Part shown: positions 44,513-53,151 of the stretch, piece by piece
Layout: the number at the start of each line of letters is the position of its first letter
How positions within the stretch are numbered: position 1 is the first letter of the stretch
Assembly (NCBI GenBank): GCA_037968815.1
Contig: JBBKWF010000021.1
Coordinates: 1 to 64,000, forward strand
Length of the DNA stretch: 64,000 nt
Reading direction: 5' to 3'
Origin: Pseudopedobacter sp037968815
Lineage (GTDB): Bacteria > Bacteroidota > Bacteroidia > Sphingobacteriales > Sphingobacteriaceae
Position numbers and translations under genes: made by a program
The notes under the pieces: model-generated
Told to the model about the DNA's origin: nothing
What the model saw: the letters and a program-made list of their open reading frames with translations, nothing else
Databases searched by the model: none

Positions 44513-45331
44513 ATGGATATTACGACGGAGAAAGAGTCGAATTATAAGGACTTAGATAAAATGACTGTCACAGATATTTTAGTAAATATCAATAAAGAAG
44601 ACAGTTCAGTAACTGCTGCAGTTGCTAAGGTTATCCCTCAAATAGAAGCCTTAGTGAATATTGCTGCTTCGCAAATGAAAGATGGCGGTAGAATGTTTTA
44701 CATTGGCGCTGGTACAAGTGGTCGTTTAGGGGTACTAGATGCATCTGAGTGTCCACCAACTTTTGGAGTTCCCTTTGACCGAATAGTTGGAATTATTGCT
44801 GGAGGCGAAGGTGCAATAAGAAAAGCAGTCGAATATGCCGAAGATGACATGGAGCAGGCTTGGAAAGATTTGCAAGAGTTCAATATTACTGATAAAGACG
44901 TAGTAGTAGGTATAGCGGCTTCTGGAGGTACTCCATATGTTATCGGTGGTTTACGTGAAGCTAACTTAAACGGGATTGCTACCGGTTGTATTGTTTGTAA
45001 TAACGATAGTCCTGTTGCTAAGGAAGCTAAGTTTCCTGTAGAAGTAGTTGTTGGACCCGAGTTTGTATCTGGCTCTACCAGAATGAAATCAGGAACTGCC
45101 CAAAAACTGGTTCTTAACATGCTGAGCACTGCTGTTATGATAAAGCTTGGAAAAGTTAAAGGGAACAAAATGGTAGATATGCAACTCACCAATAAAAAAC
45201 TGGTTGCTCGTGGTGTTAAAATGATTATGGCTGAAATTGATGTAGATGAAGCTAACGCAAGCACTTTGTTAAAAGAGTACGGTAGTGTAAGAAAAGCAGT
45301 TGAAGGCTTCAAAAAAAGTATTATAGCTTAA
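44513..45331 (+). CDS. murQ: N-acetylmuramic acid 6-phosphate etherase
   Basis: MurQ removes the D-lactyl group of MurNAc-6-phosphate to give GlcNAc-6-phosphate, the dedicated step of muramic acid catabolism. The 272 residues have the SIS-domain phosphate loop IGAGTSGRLG (64-73). By alignment to E. coli MurQ, Glu79 (DASECPP) and Glu110 (AVEYAEDD) match the catalytic Glu83 and Glu114. GSTRMKSGTAQKLVLNML is intact. It is about 26 residues shorter than the E. coli enzyme, mainly in the C-terminal helical domain. It is 10 nt from the symporter gene, hence co-transcribed. Confidence 0.97.
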   Translation: MDITTEKESNYKDLDKMTVTDILVNINKEDSSVTAAVAKVIPQIEALVNIAASQMKDGGRMFYIGAGTSGRLGVLDASECPPTFGVPFDRIVGIIAGGEGAIRKAVEYAEDDMEQAWKDLQEFNITDKDVVVGIAASGGTPYVIGGLREANLNGIATGCIVCNNDSPVAKEAKFPVEVVVGPEFVSGSTRMKSGTAQKLVLNMLSTAVMIKLGKVKGNKMVDMQLTNKKLVARGVKMIMAEIDVDEANASTLLKEYGSVRKAVEGFKKSIIA

Positions 45332-45341
45332 TTTTTTCAGT

Positions 45342-46823
45342 ATGGAGCCCATTTTATTGCTTGCCTTTTTAGTCGTTTATTTTGCGGCGTTAATTGCGAT
45401 ATCTTATTTTACATCAAGAGGTTCATCAGACAATTCTAGCTTTTTTTTAGCTAATAGAAACTCTAAGTGGTACTTTGTTGCATTCGGTATGATAGGTACA
45501 GCCCTATCAGGTGTAACTTTTATTTCTGTACCAGGTGCGGTAGAGCAGAGTGCTTTTGGATATTTTCAATTTGTATTAGGTAATGCAGTTGGTTTTATTT
45601 TAATAGCAACCGTGTTGTTGCCATTGTATTATCGATTAAACTTAATTTCGATATACACCTATTTAGAAGAGCGTTTAGGGTTTTGGAGCTATAAATCCGG
45701 CTCCATGATCTTTTTAATATCCCGCGTTATTGGATCTGCATTTAGGTTATACTTAGTTGCTATTGTGTTGCAGAAATTCATTTTTGACGCTTGGGATATT
45801 CCTTTTTGGCTCACAATTGTAATTTGTTTGACTTTAATTTGGTCTTACACTTTTAAAGGAGGTTTAAAAACCATCATTATCACGGATACTCTACAGACTG
45901 TTTTTCTACTGTCATCTGTTGTCCTGTCTATTTACTTCATCTCTAAAAGTCTTGATTTAAATATTGCACAAACCTTTGAAACAGTAAAAGAAAGTTCTTA
46001 TTCAAAAATATTCTTTTGGGATAATTTTTCTGAAAACAAGAATCACTTTATTAAGCAATTTTTGGGAGGTGTGTTCATCACCATAGCAATGACTGGTTTA
46101 GACCAAGATTTGATGCAGAAAAACCTGAGTTGCAAAAATATTGGCGAAGCACAAAAGAACATGCTCACCTTTACAGGGATATTTGTACTGATGAACTTGT
46201 TTTTCTTAAGTGTTGGGGCATTGCTATATATTTATGCTGATGCTAACGGTATAATAGCTTCTGCTTTAGCAACTCCAGATCATCTTTTTCCTGAGATTGC
46301 GTTGAACTACTTAGGCGTTGTACCTGCCACTATTTTTATGTTAGGTTTAACAGCGGCAACTTTTGCAACTACAGATTCGGCTTTAACGGCTTTAACTACA
46401 TCGTTTTGTGTAGATTTCTTAGGCTTTAATAAAGGTGGAGATTATAACTCTAAAAAGCTGATTAACACTAGGCACTTAGTGCATATTGTTTTTTCATTCT
46501 TGATATTTTGCGTTGTGTTAGTGTTTAAAATCATTAATGATGATTCAGTAGTTAATGCAATCTTTAAAGCTGCGGGATACACTTACGGACCTTTATTAGG
46601 GCTATTTGCTTTCGGTATGTTAAGTAAAAGAAGCATTAAGGATAAATTAGTTCCATTTATATGTCTTTTTGCACCTGCACTTACCTTTGTGATAGATGTT
46701 AATTCTAAAGCTTGGTTTAGCTACGCAGTAGGTTTCGAACTTATTATTATTAATGCAGTAATCACTATTCTTTGTTTACTGCTGATTAGTAGTAGAGGAG
46801 AAAAGACCTTGGTATCAAACTAG
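45342..46823 (+). CDS. Sodium:solute symporter (SSS family), candidate MurNAc transporter
   Basis: This inner-membrane sodium-coupled uptake system has 493 residues and about 13 membrane segments. SSS features include FFLANRNSKWYFVAFGMIGTALSGVTFISVPG near the N-terminus and TAATFATTDSALTALTTSF near 345-363. It starts 10 nt after murQ, so the cargo is most likely MurNAc or a related muramic sugar. In Tannerella forsythia a sodium-coupled transporter (MurT) is likewise encoded beside murQ. The substrate assignment is by context. Confidence 0.85.
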   Translation: MEPILLLAFLVVYFAALIAISYFTSRGSSDNSSFFLANRNSKWYFVAFGMIGTALSGVTFISVPGAVEQSAFGYFQFVLGNAVGFILIATVLLPLYYRLNLISIYTYLEERLGFWSYKSGSMIFLISRVIGSAFRLYLVAIVLQKFIFDAWDIPFWLTIVICLTLIWSYTFKGGLKTIIITDTLQTVFLLSSVVLSIYFISKSLDLNIAQTFETVKESSYSKIFFWDNFSENKNHFIKQFLGGVFITIAMTGLDQDLMQKNLSCKNIGEAQKNMLTFTGIFVLMNLFFLSVGALLYIYADANGIIASALATPDHLFPEIALNYLGVVPATIFMLGLTAATFATTDSALTALTTSFCVDFLGFNKGGDYNSKKLINTRHLVHIVFSFLIFCVVLVFKIINDDSVVNAIFKAAGYTYGPLLGLFAFGMLSKRSIKDKLVPFICLFAPALTFVIDVNSKAWFSYAVGFELIIINAVITILCLLLISSRGEKTLVSN

Positions 46824-46850
46824 AACCAAAGAAGAGATAAGATATTAATT

Positions 46851-46884
46851 AAAAAAGCTTAGCGCACTGCGCTAAGCTTTTTTT
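46851..46884. terminator. Bidirectional terminator between the symporter and DeoR genes
   Basis: AAAAAAGCTTAGCGC (46851-46865) pairs perfectly with GCGCTAAGCTTTTTT (46869-46883) over a 3-nt loop. A-runs and T-runs on both sides suit the convergent genes. Confidence 0.9.
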
Positions 46885-46941
46885 GCTTAAGAGAAAATTT
46901 TGCTACTATTTAATACCAACTTGCGAATGAAATTTGTATGA

Positions 46942-47685
46942 TTAGACCACAGTGATTACTTCAGCGTAAACATCATATTTGTCGTCTCCGGGTTTTAAGT
47001 CTGTTATTAGATAATCAAGATCACTTATGTCACAAACTTTTAACTTCTGTGTAGTTTCCAGTTTCTCTGCAATACCTATTATGGCAGTTTTGTTAGAAAC
47101 TTTCACCATAGTTTTCTTTATCTGTACTATTTCCCAATCAGAATCGGTAACACCTTCTTTTATTGAAAAACTACTTGCACTTAGCAAGCATAAATCAAAT
47201 TTGATATCATTTAATTGGTTAATTACCGCTGAACCAACACTTATTTGAGCATTTTTTGATAAAGCACCACCAATTAAAATAACATTTACGTTTGAATGCT
47301 CTGCCAGCTCAATTGCCACTAAGGGGCTAACTGTAAAAAAAGTGCATACTAAACTGTTAGGAATCATCCTTGCCAGCTCAATCATGGTAGTACCACCACT
47401 TACCAATACCAGCATTCCGTTTTTTATAAGGTTTAAAGCCTTACGGGCAATTTCTTTCTTCGAATCTTTTGCGTAGGTATCCGTTTCATGAAACGGAAAA
47501 TGGAAAGACTTGGATAAAGCGCCACCATGTACTTTTAAAATTTTTCCGCCATCGGCTAAGTCATTTAAGTCTCTACGGATAGTGTCTTCTGATACATTGA
47601 GCTTTTCACTTAAATCAGACGAAAGCACTTTGTTGTGTAAGTTGATTTGTTTAATGATGTACGCTTGACGCTCTTCTTTTAACAT
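46942..47685 (-). CDS. DeoR/GlpR-family transcriptional regulator
   Basis: This is a sugar-phosphate-responsive DNA-binding protein. The 247 residues have the N-terminal DeoR winged helix (1-57: LKEERQAYIIKQINLHNKV, LSEKLNVSEDTIRRDLNDL, HGGAL). The DeoR sensor domain follows, with VSGGTTMIELARMIP near 95-109 and ILIGGALSKNAQISVG. It converges on the murQ-symporter operon, so it may respond to MurNAc-6-P or GlcNAc-6-P, in place of the RpiR-type MurR of E. coli. The target genes are inferred. Confidence 0.9.
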   Translation of the reverse strand: MLKEERQAYIIKQINLHNKVLSSDLSEKLNVSEDTIRRDLNDLADGGKILKVHGGALSKSFHFPFHETDTYAKDSKKEIARKALNLIKNGMLVLVSGGTTMIELARMIPNSLVCTFFTVSPLVAIELAEHSNVNVILIGGALSKNAQISVGSAVINQLNDIKFDLCLLSASSFSIKEGVTDSDWEIVQIKKTMVKVSNKTAIIGIAEKLETTQKLKVCDISDLDYLITDLKPGDDKYDVYAEVITVV

Positions 47686-48046
47686 GGGATAATTAATTGC
47701 AATTACAAATGTATTAATAGCAACGATAAAAAGAAATATTAAACTGCTTGTTAGCTAAAATAATGAATTAAACCCTTAATTACACGCGTTTTGTGATTTT
47801 TTTAAAAACAAGTGTCATTAAACCATATATTCAAGTGTTTTAAAATTGCGTAAGCTTTAAAACTAACTATTAAGTCTGAACATAGGTGCGATGTTCTTAG
47901 TGCTTAAACTCTTCCTTCTTCAGGCTTAACAAAATCTGAAAAAGCAAACAAAAATTAAATTCCTTTATTCCCTCCAAACATCAAATTATCTTCATACTTT
48001 TAGATTTTTTCTATCGCTACCTTCTCTAAATTTTTTTATTGATACG
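47686..48046. other. Divergent intergenic region between the DeoR and SNF2 genes
   Basis: No gene or RNA is seen in these 361 AT-rich bases. One inverted repeat GAACAT (47878-47883)/ATGTTC (47891-47896) with a 7-nt spacer could be an operator or a small hairpin. Promoters for both flanking genes must lie here, but no exact TAnnTTTG box was identified. Confidence 0.4.
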
Positions 48047-50941
48047 ATGTTAAGAGTTGCAACAGATAAACCCTGTAAGCTGGTTTATTCATTGGCTAAG
48101 CATGATTATTTTGGATTTTTAATTGAACCACATATTGTTCAGTTAAATACTGATGGAGGTTTTTCGCTCACCCATCAAAGAATTTTCTCTCATACTTATG
48201 ATGAGTTTAGCCACTGCATTGATGCTACCGACATCAAACTAATTAAACTTTGTGAAGAGATTGAACAGGACCAGCTTATTAAAAAACACTTCAAGAAAAA
48301 AGTACGAGCTACAGAGTTCTTCGCCAAAACTTGGGATGATAAATCTTATGATTTCATTCGACCTAAAATAGAAAAAAAGCTTGCGGAAATTTTAAAACTA
48401 GTGCGTGGAAAAGAAGTTCACGTAATGAGTAAAGAAGGTTGGCCGGTTGAAAAACAAGTCCATTTTGCAGAGCAACCTTCCACCGTTTTATTCCACTTTA
48501 GAAGAAGCGAAACCGAAACCCGTTATTTCCCAACCATTAAATACCTCAATAATCGCATTGAGTTTATGTTTAAAGATGCTCAGGTGATTACCAACAAACC
48601 TGCATACTTATTATTGGAAGATACGTTGTATGATTTTGAGCAAGATTTGGAAGGCAAAAAACTGCAGCCATTTTTAAATAAGCGCTTTATTTCTATACCC
48701 AAATCTTCTGAAGCTACCTATTTCGAAAAATTTGTATCGCCACTGATAGAAAAATACAATGTATACGCCGAAGGTTTTACCATCAATACAGAAAAGCATG
48801 AGGCAACGGCTATTTTAAAAGTGGTTTATGTAAGCGGTGGTACTTCAGAAATTCAACTTTTTTTTAGATACGCAACATATACTTTTCCCGCCGGTAGCGA
48901 TTTAGCTGTTAGTGTAAGGATGGAAAAAGATGGTGATGACTATGCTTTTCACCGAATTAAAAGATCCTTAATCTGGGAAAAAAAGAAACTGGAAGAATTG
49001 CTAGCTATGGGCTTAAAGCAAGAATCTAGCCTTGTTGCGCATTTGGAAGTCGCAAACTCAAATGACGAGGTAGATCATTCGTTTTCGGTTTTTGACTTTA
49101 TCAGTGAACACCATGATGAGTTAATTGCACAAGGTTTTGAGTTTGAGCAAGATGTTAGTGCTAAAAAGTATGTTATTGGTAGCAGTAAAATTGATTTAGA
49201 AATCAATGAGAAAAACGATTGGTTTGATATTGAAGCCATCGTTCAGTTTGGGCAATACAGAATTCCTTTTATTCAGCTTAAGAACCACATCCTCAATAAA
49301 AAAAGAGAATTTACTTTGCCCAACGGCGAAATTGCCATTATTCCCGAAAAATGGTTTTCGCAATATGGTAATCTATTAAGCTTTTCAGAAGGTGATGAGC
49401 ATTTACGCCTTAAAAAGCTCCATGTAGGCTTAGTACATGATTTTGCCAATAGCGATTTAGCTAACATTACGATGGACAGAAAGTTGCAGAGACTTTCGGA
49501 TTTTGCCCATATTGATGAAGTAGCTACACCTGTTAACTTTAAAGGAATATTACGCCCTTACCAAAAAGCGGGGTATGATTGGTTTCACTTTTTACAGAAA
49601 TATAATTTTGGCGGTTGCTTAGCAGATGATATGGGTTTAGGGAAAACCATACAAACGTTAGCTTTATTACAAAAAAGCAAAGAAGAGCAAGAGGCAGAAG
49701 GTATACATACTACCTCTTTAATTATAATGCCAACTTCTTTAATTTATAACTGGATTAATGAGGCTGCAAAATTCACACCTGCACTTAAAGTTTATACTTA
49801 TACCGGGAGTTTTAGAGAAAAAGATATTGCTGTTTTCGGTAAATATGATGTAGTAATTACCACTTACGGCATTACACGTGTAGATACTGATTTACTAAGC
49901 GAAATGTATTTCCACTACATTATTTTGGATGAAAGCCAGAATATTAAAAACCCATCATCTAAATCTTTTAAAGCCGTTAAGGCATTAAAATCAAAGCATA
50001 AACTCATTTTGTCCGGCACTCCGGTAGAAAACACGGTGAATGATTTATGGACGCAAATGTCATTTATTAACCCGGGTTTATTAGGCTCGCAAACCTTTTT
50101 TCAAACAGATTTTGTACAGCCAATAGAAAAGAAAAAGGACGAAGAAAAAGCACAGAAATTACAGGTGCTTATTAAGCCCTTTGTAATGCGCCGAACTAAA
50201 GAACAGGTGGCAACAGAACTTCCGCCAAAAACGGAAAACTTGTTTTATAGCAAAATGACCGAAGATCAGGCTGATATTTACGAGCAAACAAAATCAGATT
50301 ACCGTAATGAACTGCTTAAATCACTTGAAACGGGGGATTATAGTAAGTCGCCGATACAAATGCTGCAAGGCTTAACCAAGTTGCGTCAAATAGCCAATCA
50401 TCCGTTTATGATTGATGAAAACTATACGGGCGATTCGGGTAAGTTTGAAGACGTAACACATAAGTTGAAGAGTGTTGTAGAAGCAGGACATAAGGTTTTA
50501 GTTTTTTCGCAGTTTGTAAAACAACTGGATATTTACCGTAAATATTTCGATAAAAACGATATCAACTATTCGTACTTAGATGGCAGTACGCAAAACCGCG
50601 GAAAGGTGGTTGAAGAATTTAAAAGTGAGGATCATATCCAAATTTTCCTGATTTCTTTAAAAGCAGGTGGCGTAGGTTTAAACCTTACCGAAGCAGATTA
50701 TGTTTTTATTTTAGACCCTTGGTGGAACCCTGCGGTAGAACAACAAGCCATTGATAGAACGCACCGCATTGGGCAAACCAAAAATGTTTTTATCTATAAA
50801 TTTATCACTAAAGATACCGTTGAGGAGAAGATTTTAGCCCTCCAGAATAAAAAAATGAGGGTTGCTAAAAGTTTGATTACCACAGAGGATAGTTTTATTA
50901 AATCTTTAACAGAGGCAGATATTAAAGAGATTTTAGCTTAG
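48047..50941 (+). CDS. SNF2-family DNA-dependent ATPase (DEAD/DEAH-box helicase)
   Basis: This is a Swi2/Snf2-type translocase that remodels protein-DNA complexes. The 964 residues have an N-terminal bacterial SNF2-associated region (about 1-490). Helicase motif I is ADDMGLGKT (526-534), motif II is DESQ (628-631), and SGTPVENTVNDLW is motif III. The C-terminal lobe has VFSQFVKQLDIYRKYF, SLKAGGVGLNLTEADYVFILDPWWNP and QAIDRTHRIGQ. No restriction or defence partner gene flanks it, so a housekeeping role in transcription or repair is the simplest reading. Confidence 0.92.
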   Translation: MLRVATDKPCKLVYSLAKHDYFGFLIEPHIVQLNTDGGFSLTHQRIFSHTYDEFSHCIDATDIKLIKLCEEIEQDQLIKKHFKKKVRATEFFAKTWDDKSYDFIRPKIEKKLAEILKLVRGKEVHVMSKEGWPVEKQVHFAEQPSTVLFHFRRSETETRYFPTIKYLNNRIEFMFKDAQVITNKPAYLLLEDTLYDFEQDLEGKKLQPFLNKRFISIPKSSEATYFEKFVSPLIEKYNVYAEGFTINTEKHEATAILKVVYVSGGTSEIQLFFRYATYTFPAGSDLAVSVRMEKDGDDYAFHRIKRSLIWEKKKLEELLAMGLKQESSLVAHLEVANSNDEVDHSFSVFDFISEHHDELIAQGFEFEQDVSAKKYVIGSSKIDLEINEKNDWFDIEAIVQFGQYRIPFIQLKNHILNKKREFTLPNGEIAIIPEKWFSQYGNLLSFSEGDEHLRLKKLHVGLVHDFANSDLANITMDRKLQRLSDFAHIDEVATPVNFKGILRPYQKAGYDWFHFLQKYNFGGCLADDMGLGKTIQTLALLQKSKEEQEAEGIHTTSLIIMPTSLIYNWINEAAKFTPALKVYTYTGSFREKDIAVFGKYDVVITTYGITRVDTDLLSEMYFHYIILDESQNIKNPSSKSFKAVKALKSKHKLILSGTPVENTVNDLWTQMSFINPGLLGSQTFFQTDFVQPIEKKKDEEKAQKLQVLIKPFVMRRTKEQVATELPPKTENLFYSKMTEDQADIYEQTKSDYRNELLKSLETGDYSKSPIQMLQGLTKLRQIANHPFMIDENYTGDSGKFEDVTHKLKSVVEAGHKVLVFSQFVKQLDIYRKYFDKNDINYSYLDGSTQNRGKVVEEFKSEDHIQIFLISLKAGGVGLNLTEADYVFILDPWWNPAVEQQAIDRTHRIGQTKNVFIYKFITKDTVEEKILALQNKKMRVAKSLITTEDSFIKSLTEADIKEILA

Positions 50942-50978
50942 AGTTAACTCCATATCGTTGTTACGAGCGAACCTTGCT

Positions 50979-52256
50979 TTAACCTAGAGTGATATTAATG
51001 AAATCGTCTAATTGAGTTAAGTACTTTGGAGATTGGTGCTCATTTCTTAAAGCCCAACTTTTACCATTGCCCTGAGTAGCAATTTTAAGGGTGTTTTTTC
51101 CGTATCGGATGTTTACTTGATCTAAAATACTCATTAAAGTTTTACTTTTTCCCCTATCGTGTTGCTCAAATAAAGATTCTTGCATTCCGGTAAGTTCATC
51201 AGATAAACCTAATAAGGTTACACTGCATCGGTTATAAAAAATGCCTTTTTTAAAGATCTTATCAAGAGCTTCAATAGTTGTTTTTGCAATTGTTACAGAG
51301 TTGTTGGTAGGCTGTAGCAAACGAGCTGTAAAAGTATTAACGTAACGGGGTAAGTCATCTCTAAACCTGTTGGTTTCAATTCTAATGTTAACATAAGAGG
51401 CATAGCTCTTTTGTTTTCTGAGTTTTTGAGAACAGCTTACAGCATGGTTTACCAAGGCTTCTTTAATGCTATCATAATCCGTAAGTAATTTACCAAACGT
51501 TCTGCCAGTAGCAATAGCATCTTTTGAACTTGTTTCTTCTAATAATTGATGGCAAGGAAAACCTCGTAGCTCTTGCCAAGTTCTAAAACCGGTAATGCTA
51601 AAGTTTTTTCTTACCCATTCACCGGGCAACTGGCTAAATTCTAAAGCTGTTTTTATATTCAACTGCGTTAATGCTTTAAACTTTGACCTGCCTACTCCCC
51701 ACAAATCCTGCACAGGAAACACGGATAATGCCTCTTTAATTTCATCTTCAGTTTGCAAAACTTTTGCGCCTTTACTTTGTTTGTCTTTCTTCGCTAGTTT
51801 ATTGGCAACTTTTGCCAGTGTTTTAGTAGGAGCTATGCCTAAACTAATGGGAGTCCCCACCAGCTTAAAAGTTTCTGCAACAATATGCTCGGCATAATCT
51901 GTCATATTGTAATTAAAGTTTTCAAACAACAGCCAACTTTCATCTATACTGTAAATTTCAATATCAGGCGTAAACCTACTAAGGGTGTGCATTAAGCGAT
52001 TATGCAATTCGCCATACAGCTCATAATTACTAGAAAAAGGGATAATTGTTCCGTTTTTTATTTCTTCATTAATTTTGAACTTTGGCGTTCCCATTTTAAC
52101 GCCTAGTGCTTTAAGTTCTTCGCTACGGGCAATTATACAACCATCATTATTACTTAAAATAGCGATGGGTTTTTTGATGAGATCAGGCCTAAAAAGCCGT
52201 TCGCAGGAAGCGTAAAAATTATTACCATCTGCCAAACCCCAAAGTAGCTTCTTCAT
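50979..52256 (-). CDS. umuC: DNA polymerase V catalytic subunit-like (UmuC)
   Basis: This Y-family translesion polymerase has 425 residues. Catalytic carboxylates are intact: Asp10 in GLADGNNFYASCE, and Asp105-Glu106 in YSIDESW. The LSNNDGCIIARS and VGIAPTKTLAKVAN-type blocks (here LGIAPTKTLAKVANK) and the HhH/little-finger regions are present. QESLF near the C-terminus fits a sliding-clamp binding motif. Its start codon overlaps the umuD stop by 4 bp (ATGA), so translation is coupled. Expected to be SOS-induced. Confidence 0.94.
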   Translation of the reverse strand: MKKLLWGLADGNNFYASCERLFRPDLIKKPIAILSNNDGCIIARSEELKALGVKMGTPKFKINEEIKNGTIIPFSSNYELYGELHNRLMHTLSRFTPDIEIYSIDESWLLFENFNYNMTDYAEHIVAETFKLVGTPISLGIAPTKTLAKVANKLAKKDKQSKGAKVLQTEDEIKEALSVFPVQDLWGVGRSKFKALTQLNIKTALEFSQLPGEWVRKNFSITGFRTWQELRGFPCHQLLEETSSKDAIATGRTFGKLLTDYDSIKEALVNHAVSCSQKLRKQKSYASYVNIRIETNRFRDDLPRYVNTFTARLLQPTNNSVTIAKTTIEALDKIFKKGIFYNRCSVTLLGLSDELTGMQESLFEQHDRGKSKTLMSILDQVNIRYGKNTLKIATQGNGKSWALRNEHQSPKYLTQLDDFINITLG

Positions 52257-52645
52257 GGATTCATTAAAATTAATTTGGCTACCCTGCCTAATAAAGTGTG
52301 GACTTCATTTTTTTCTAGCTTAATTGGTGCATTTTTGTCTTTTAAAGAGTATAACCAGACTTCTTTTGAGAGGATACGGTATATTTTTAAGCACCATTGT
52401 CCGTTTTCCCAAAAGATAACTTTGCACCCTTCCTTTAATGGCAAAGCTCTATCTATAATTACTAAATATTTTTTTTTATCTATTTGTAACCATGCTTTAA
52501 TGTGGCTGGACGGATTGGGAATTAACAGTTCATTTAAATCGATATTAACAGCCAAATAATCGGCCGCAGGAGAAGGGAAACCAGAAGTACGACCATTCTC
52601 CGGAGTTTTTGAAGCCTCCTGACTGTTAGATTTAAAGTTTTTCAT
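52253..52645 (-). CDS. umuD: Degenerate UmuD-like protein lacking the protease nucleophile
   Basis: The chosen ATG gives 130 residues; two GTG codons directly upstream are alternative starts. The N-terminal part TSGFPSPAADY (20-30) keeps the UmuD cleavage-site context, with Ser-Gly (21-22) in place of Cys-Gly. DLNELLIPNPSS and VIIDRALPLKEG align with UmuD. The segment that should hold GDSM with the catalytic Ser is missing and replaced by a shorter KAWLQIDKKKY. The Lys at 87 corresponds to the catalytic Lys. Self-cleavage should therefore be impossible. No frameshift restores the motif in the other frames. Confidence 0.88.
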   Translation of the reverse strand: MKNFKSNSQEASKTPENGRTSGFPSPAADYLAVNIDLNELLIPNPSSHIKAWLQIDKKKYLVIIDRALPLKEGCKVIFWENGQWCLKIYRILSKEVWLYSLKDKNAPIKLEKNEVHTLLGRVAKLILMNP

Positions 52646-52650
52646 CACCA

Positions 52651-52674
52651 CAAAATTACTAATATTTTTAGTAA
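52651..52674 (-). promoter_or_regulatory. LexA-type palindrome and -7 box upstream of umuD
   Basis: TTACTAATATTTTTAGTAA (52656-52674) is an inverted repeat with perfect 7-bp arms and a 5-nt spacer. On the minus strand it overlaps TAATTTTG (52658-52651), an exact TAnnTTTG box. A palindrome covering a promoter directly before umuDC is what a LexA-like repressor site should look like. The consensus for this organism is not known to me. Confidence 0.55.
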
Positions 52675-52867
52675 AATCATGTAGTTTTATTAAATGTTGA
52701 GATGTTTAGTAAGGTAACAAACGTTAAAACAGCAATTGGTAATAACCGTATCCTTGTTCAGTTTTTTAGCTTAACACTGATGTCCAACCGTTGTGAAAAT
52801 AAGTCTAACAGGCTTTGAAAATCTGTTAGGCTTTACCAATTTCAGGAGCTCGCAGTATTAAATTTTA

Positions 52868-52961
52868 CGTTAAGGATTGTAGCGACACCCCGGATTATTT
52901 GCCGTCGCAAATAAACGGAGTACAGCGAAAAGCCTGACCGCTTTTTTCAGCGGAAACGCCC
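52868..52961 (-). repeat. Dispersed palindromic element, copy B
   Basis: Read on the minus strand it begins GGGCGTTTCCGCTG, continues through GGTCAGGCTTTTCGCTGTAC, and ends GTCGCTACAATCCTTAACG. The centre is a hairpin TTATTTGC (52895-52902)/GCAAATAA (52907-52914) over a CGTC loop. A second small hairpin CCGC (52938-52941)/GCGG (52950-52953) is at one end. The end boxes match those of copy A at 23826-23913. I recognise this layout as common in Bacteroidota intergenic DNA. Confidence 0.7.
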
Positions 52962-53062
52962 AAATCAAATTAAAAAATCTTTTCTATCTATTAATGAAAA
53001 ACCAAAATTGTTAAAAAACCTAAATCATATGCTTAATAAGCTGAAAGCCTTAAATAAAATCC

Positions 53063-53070
53063 TATTTTTG
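53063..53070 (+). promoter_or_regulatory. Putative secA promoter -7 element
   Basis: TATTTTTG fits TAnnTTTG exactly and lies 82 nt before the secA start. A clear -33 TTG at the usual distance is not seen. Confidence 0.35.
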
Positions 53071-53151
53071 CAACCCAACTTTGTCATTTTGGCTTAAATT
53101 TCCGGATGGCTTAATTGTTGATTTTAGTATAAGAAGAACCAAAAAAAGAAA

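Larger units (their letters stand above)
52646..53151. other. Intergenic region between umuD and secA
   Basis: No gene is seen in these 506 bases. They hold the umuD operator, a hairpin CTAACAG (52805-52811)/CTGTTAG (52823-52829), the dispersed palindromic element at 52868-52961, and the presumed secA promoter near 53063-53070. Confidence 0.6.

Noticed and set aside
44698..45312. 204-codon open frame antisense to murQ
   Set aside because: It lies wholly inside a well-conserved gene, shows no family motif, and arises from the codon bias of the opposite strand.
48047..50941. SNF2 helicase as part of a defence island
   Set aside because: Its neighbours are a DeoR regulator and umuDC; no nuclease, methylase or phage-related gene flanks it, so a defence role is unsupported.
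52440..52520. Frameshift in the A-run of umuD as explanation for the missing serine
   Set aside because: The other two frames across this stretch contain stops or no GDSM-like motif, and similarity to UmuD continues in the same frame on both sides, so a simple frameshift does not explain it.
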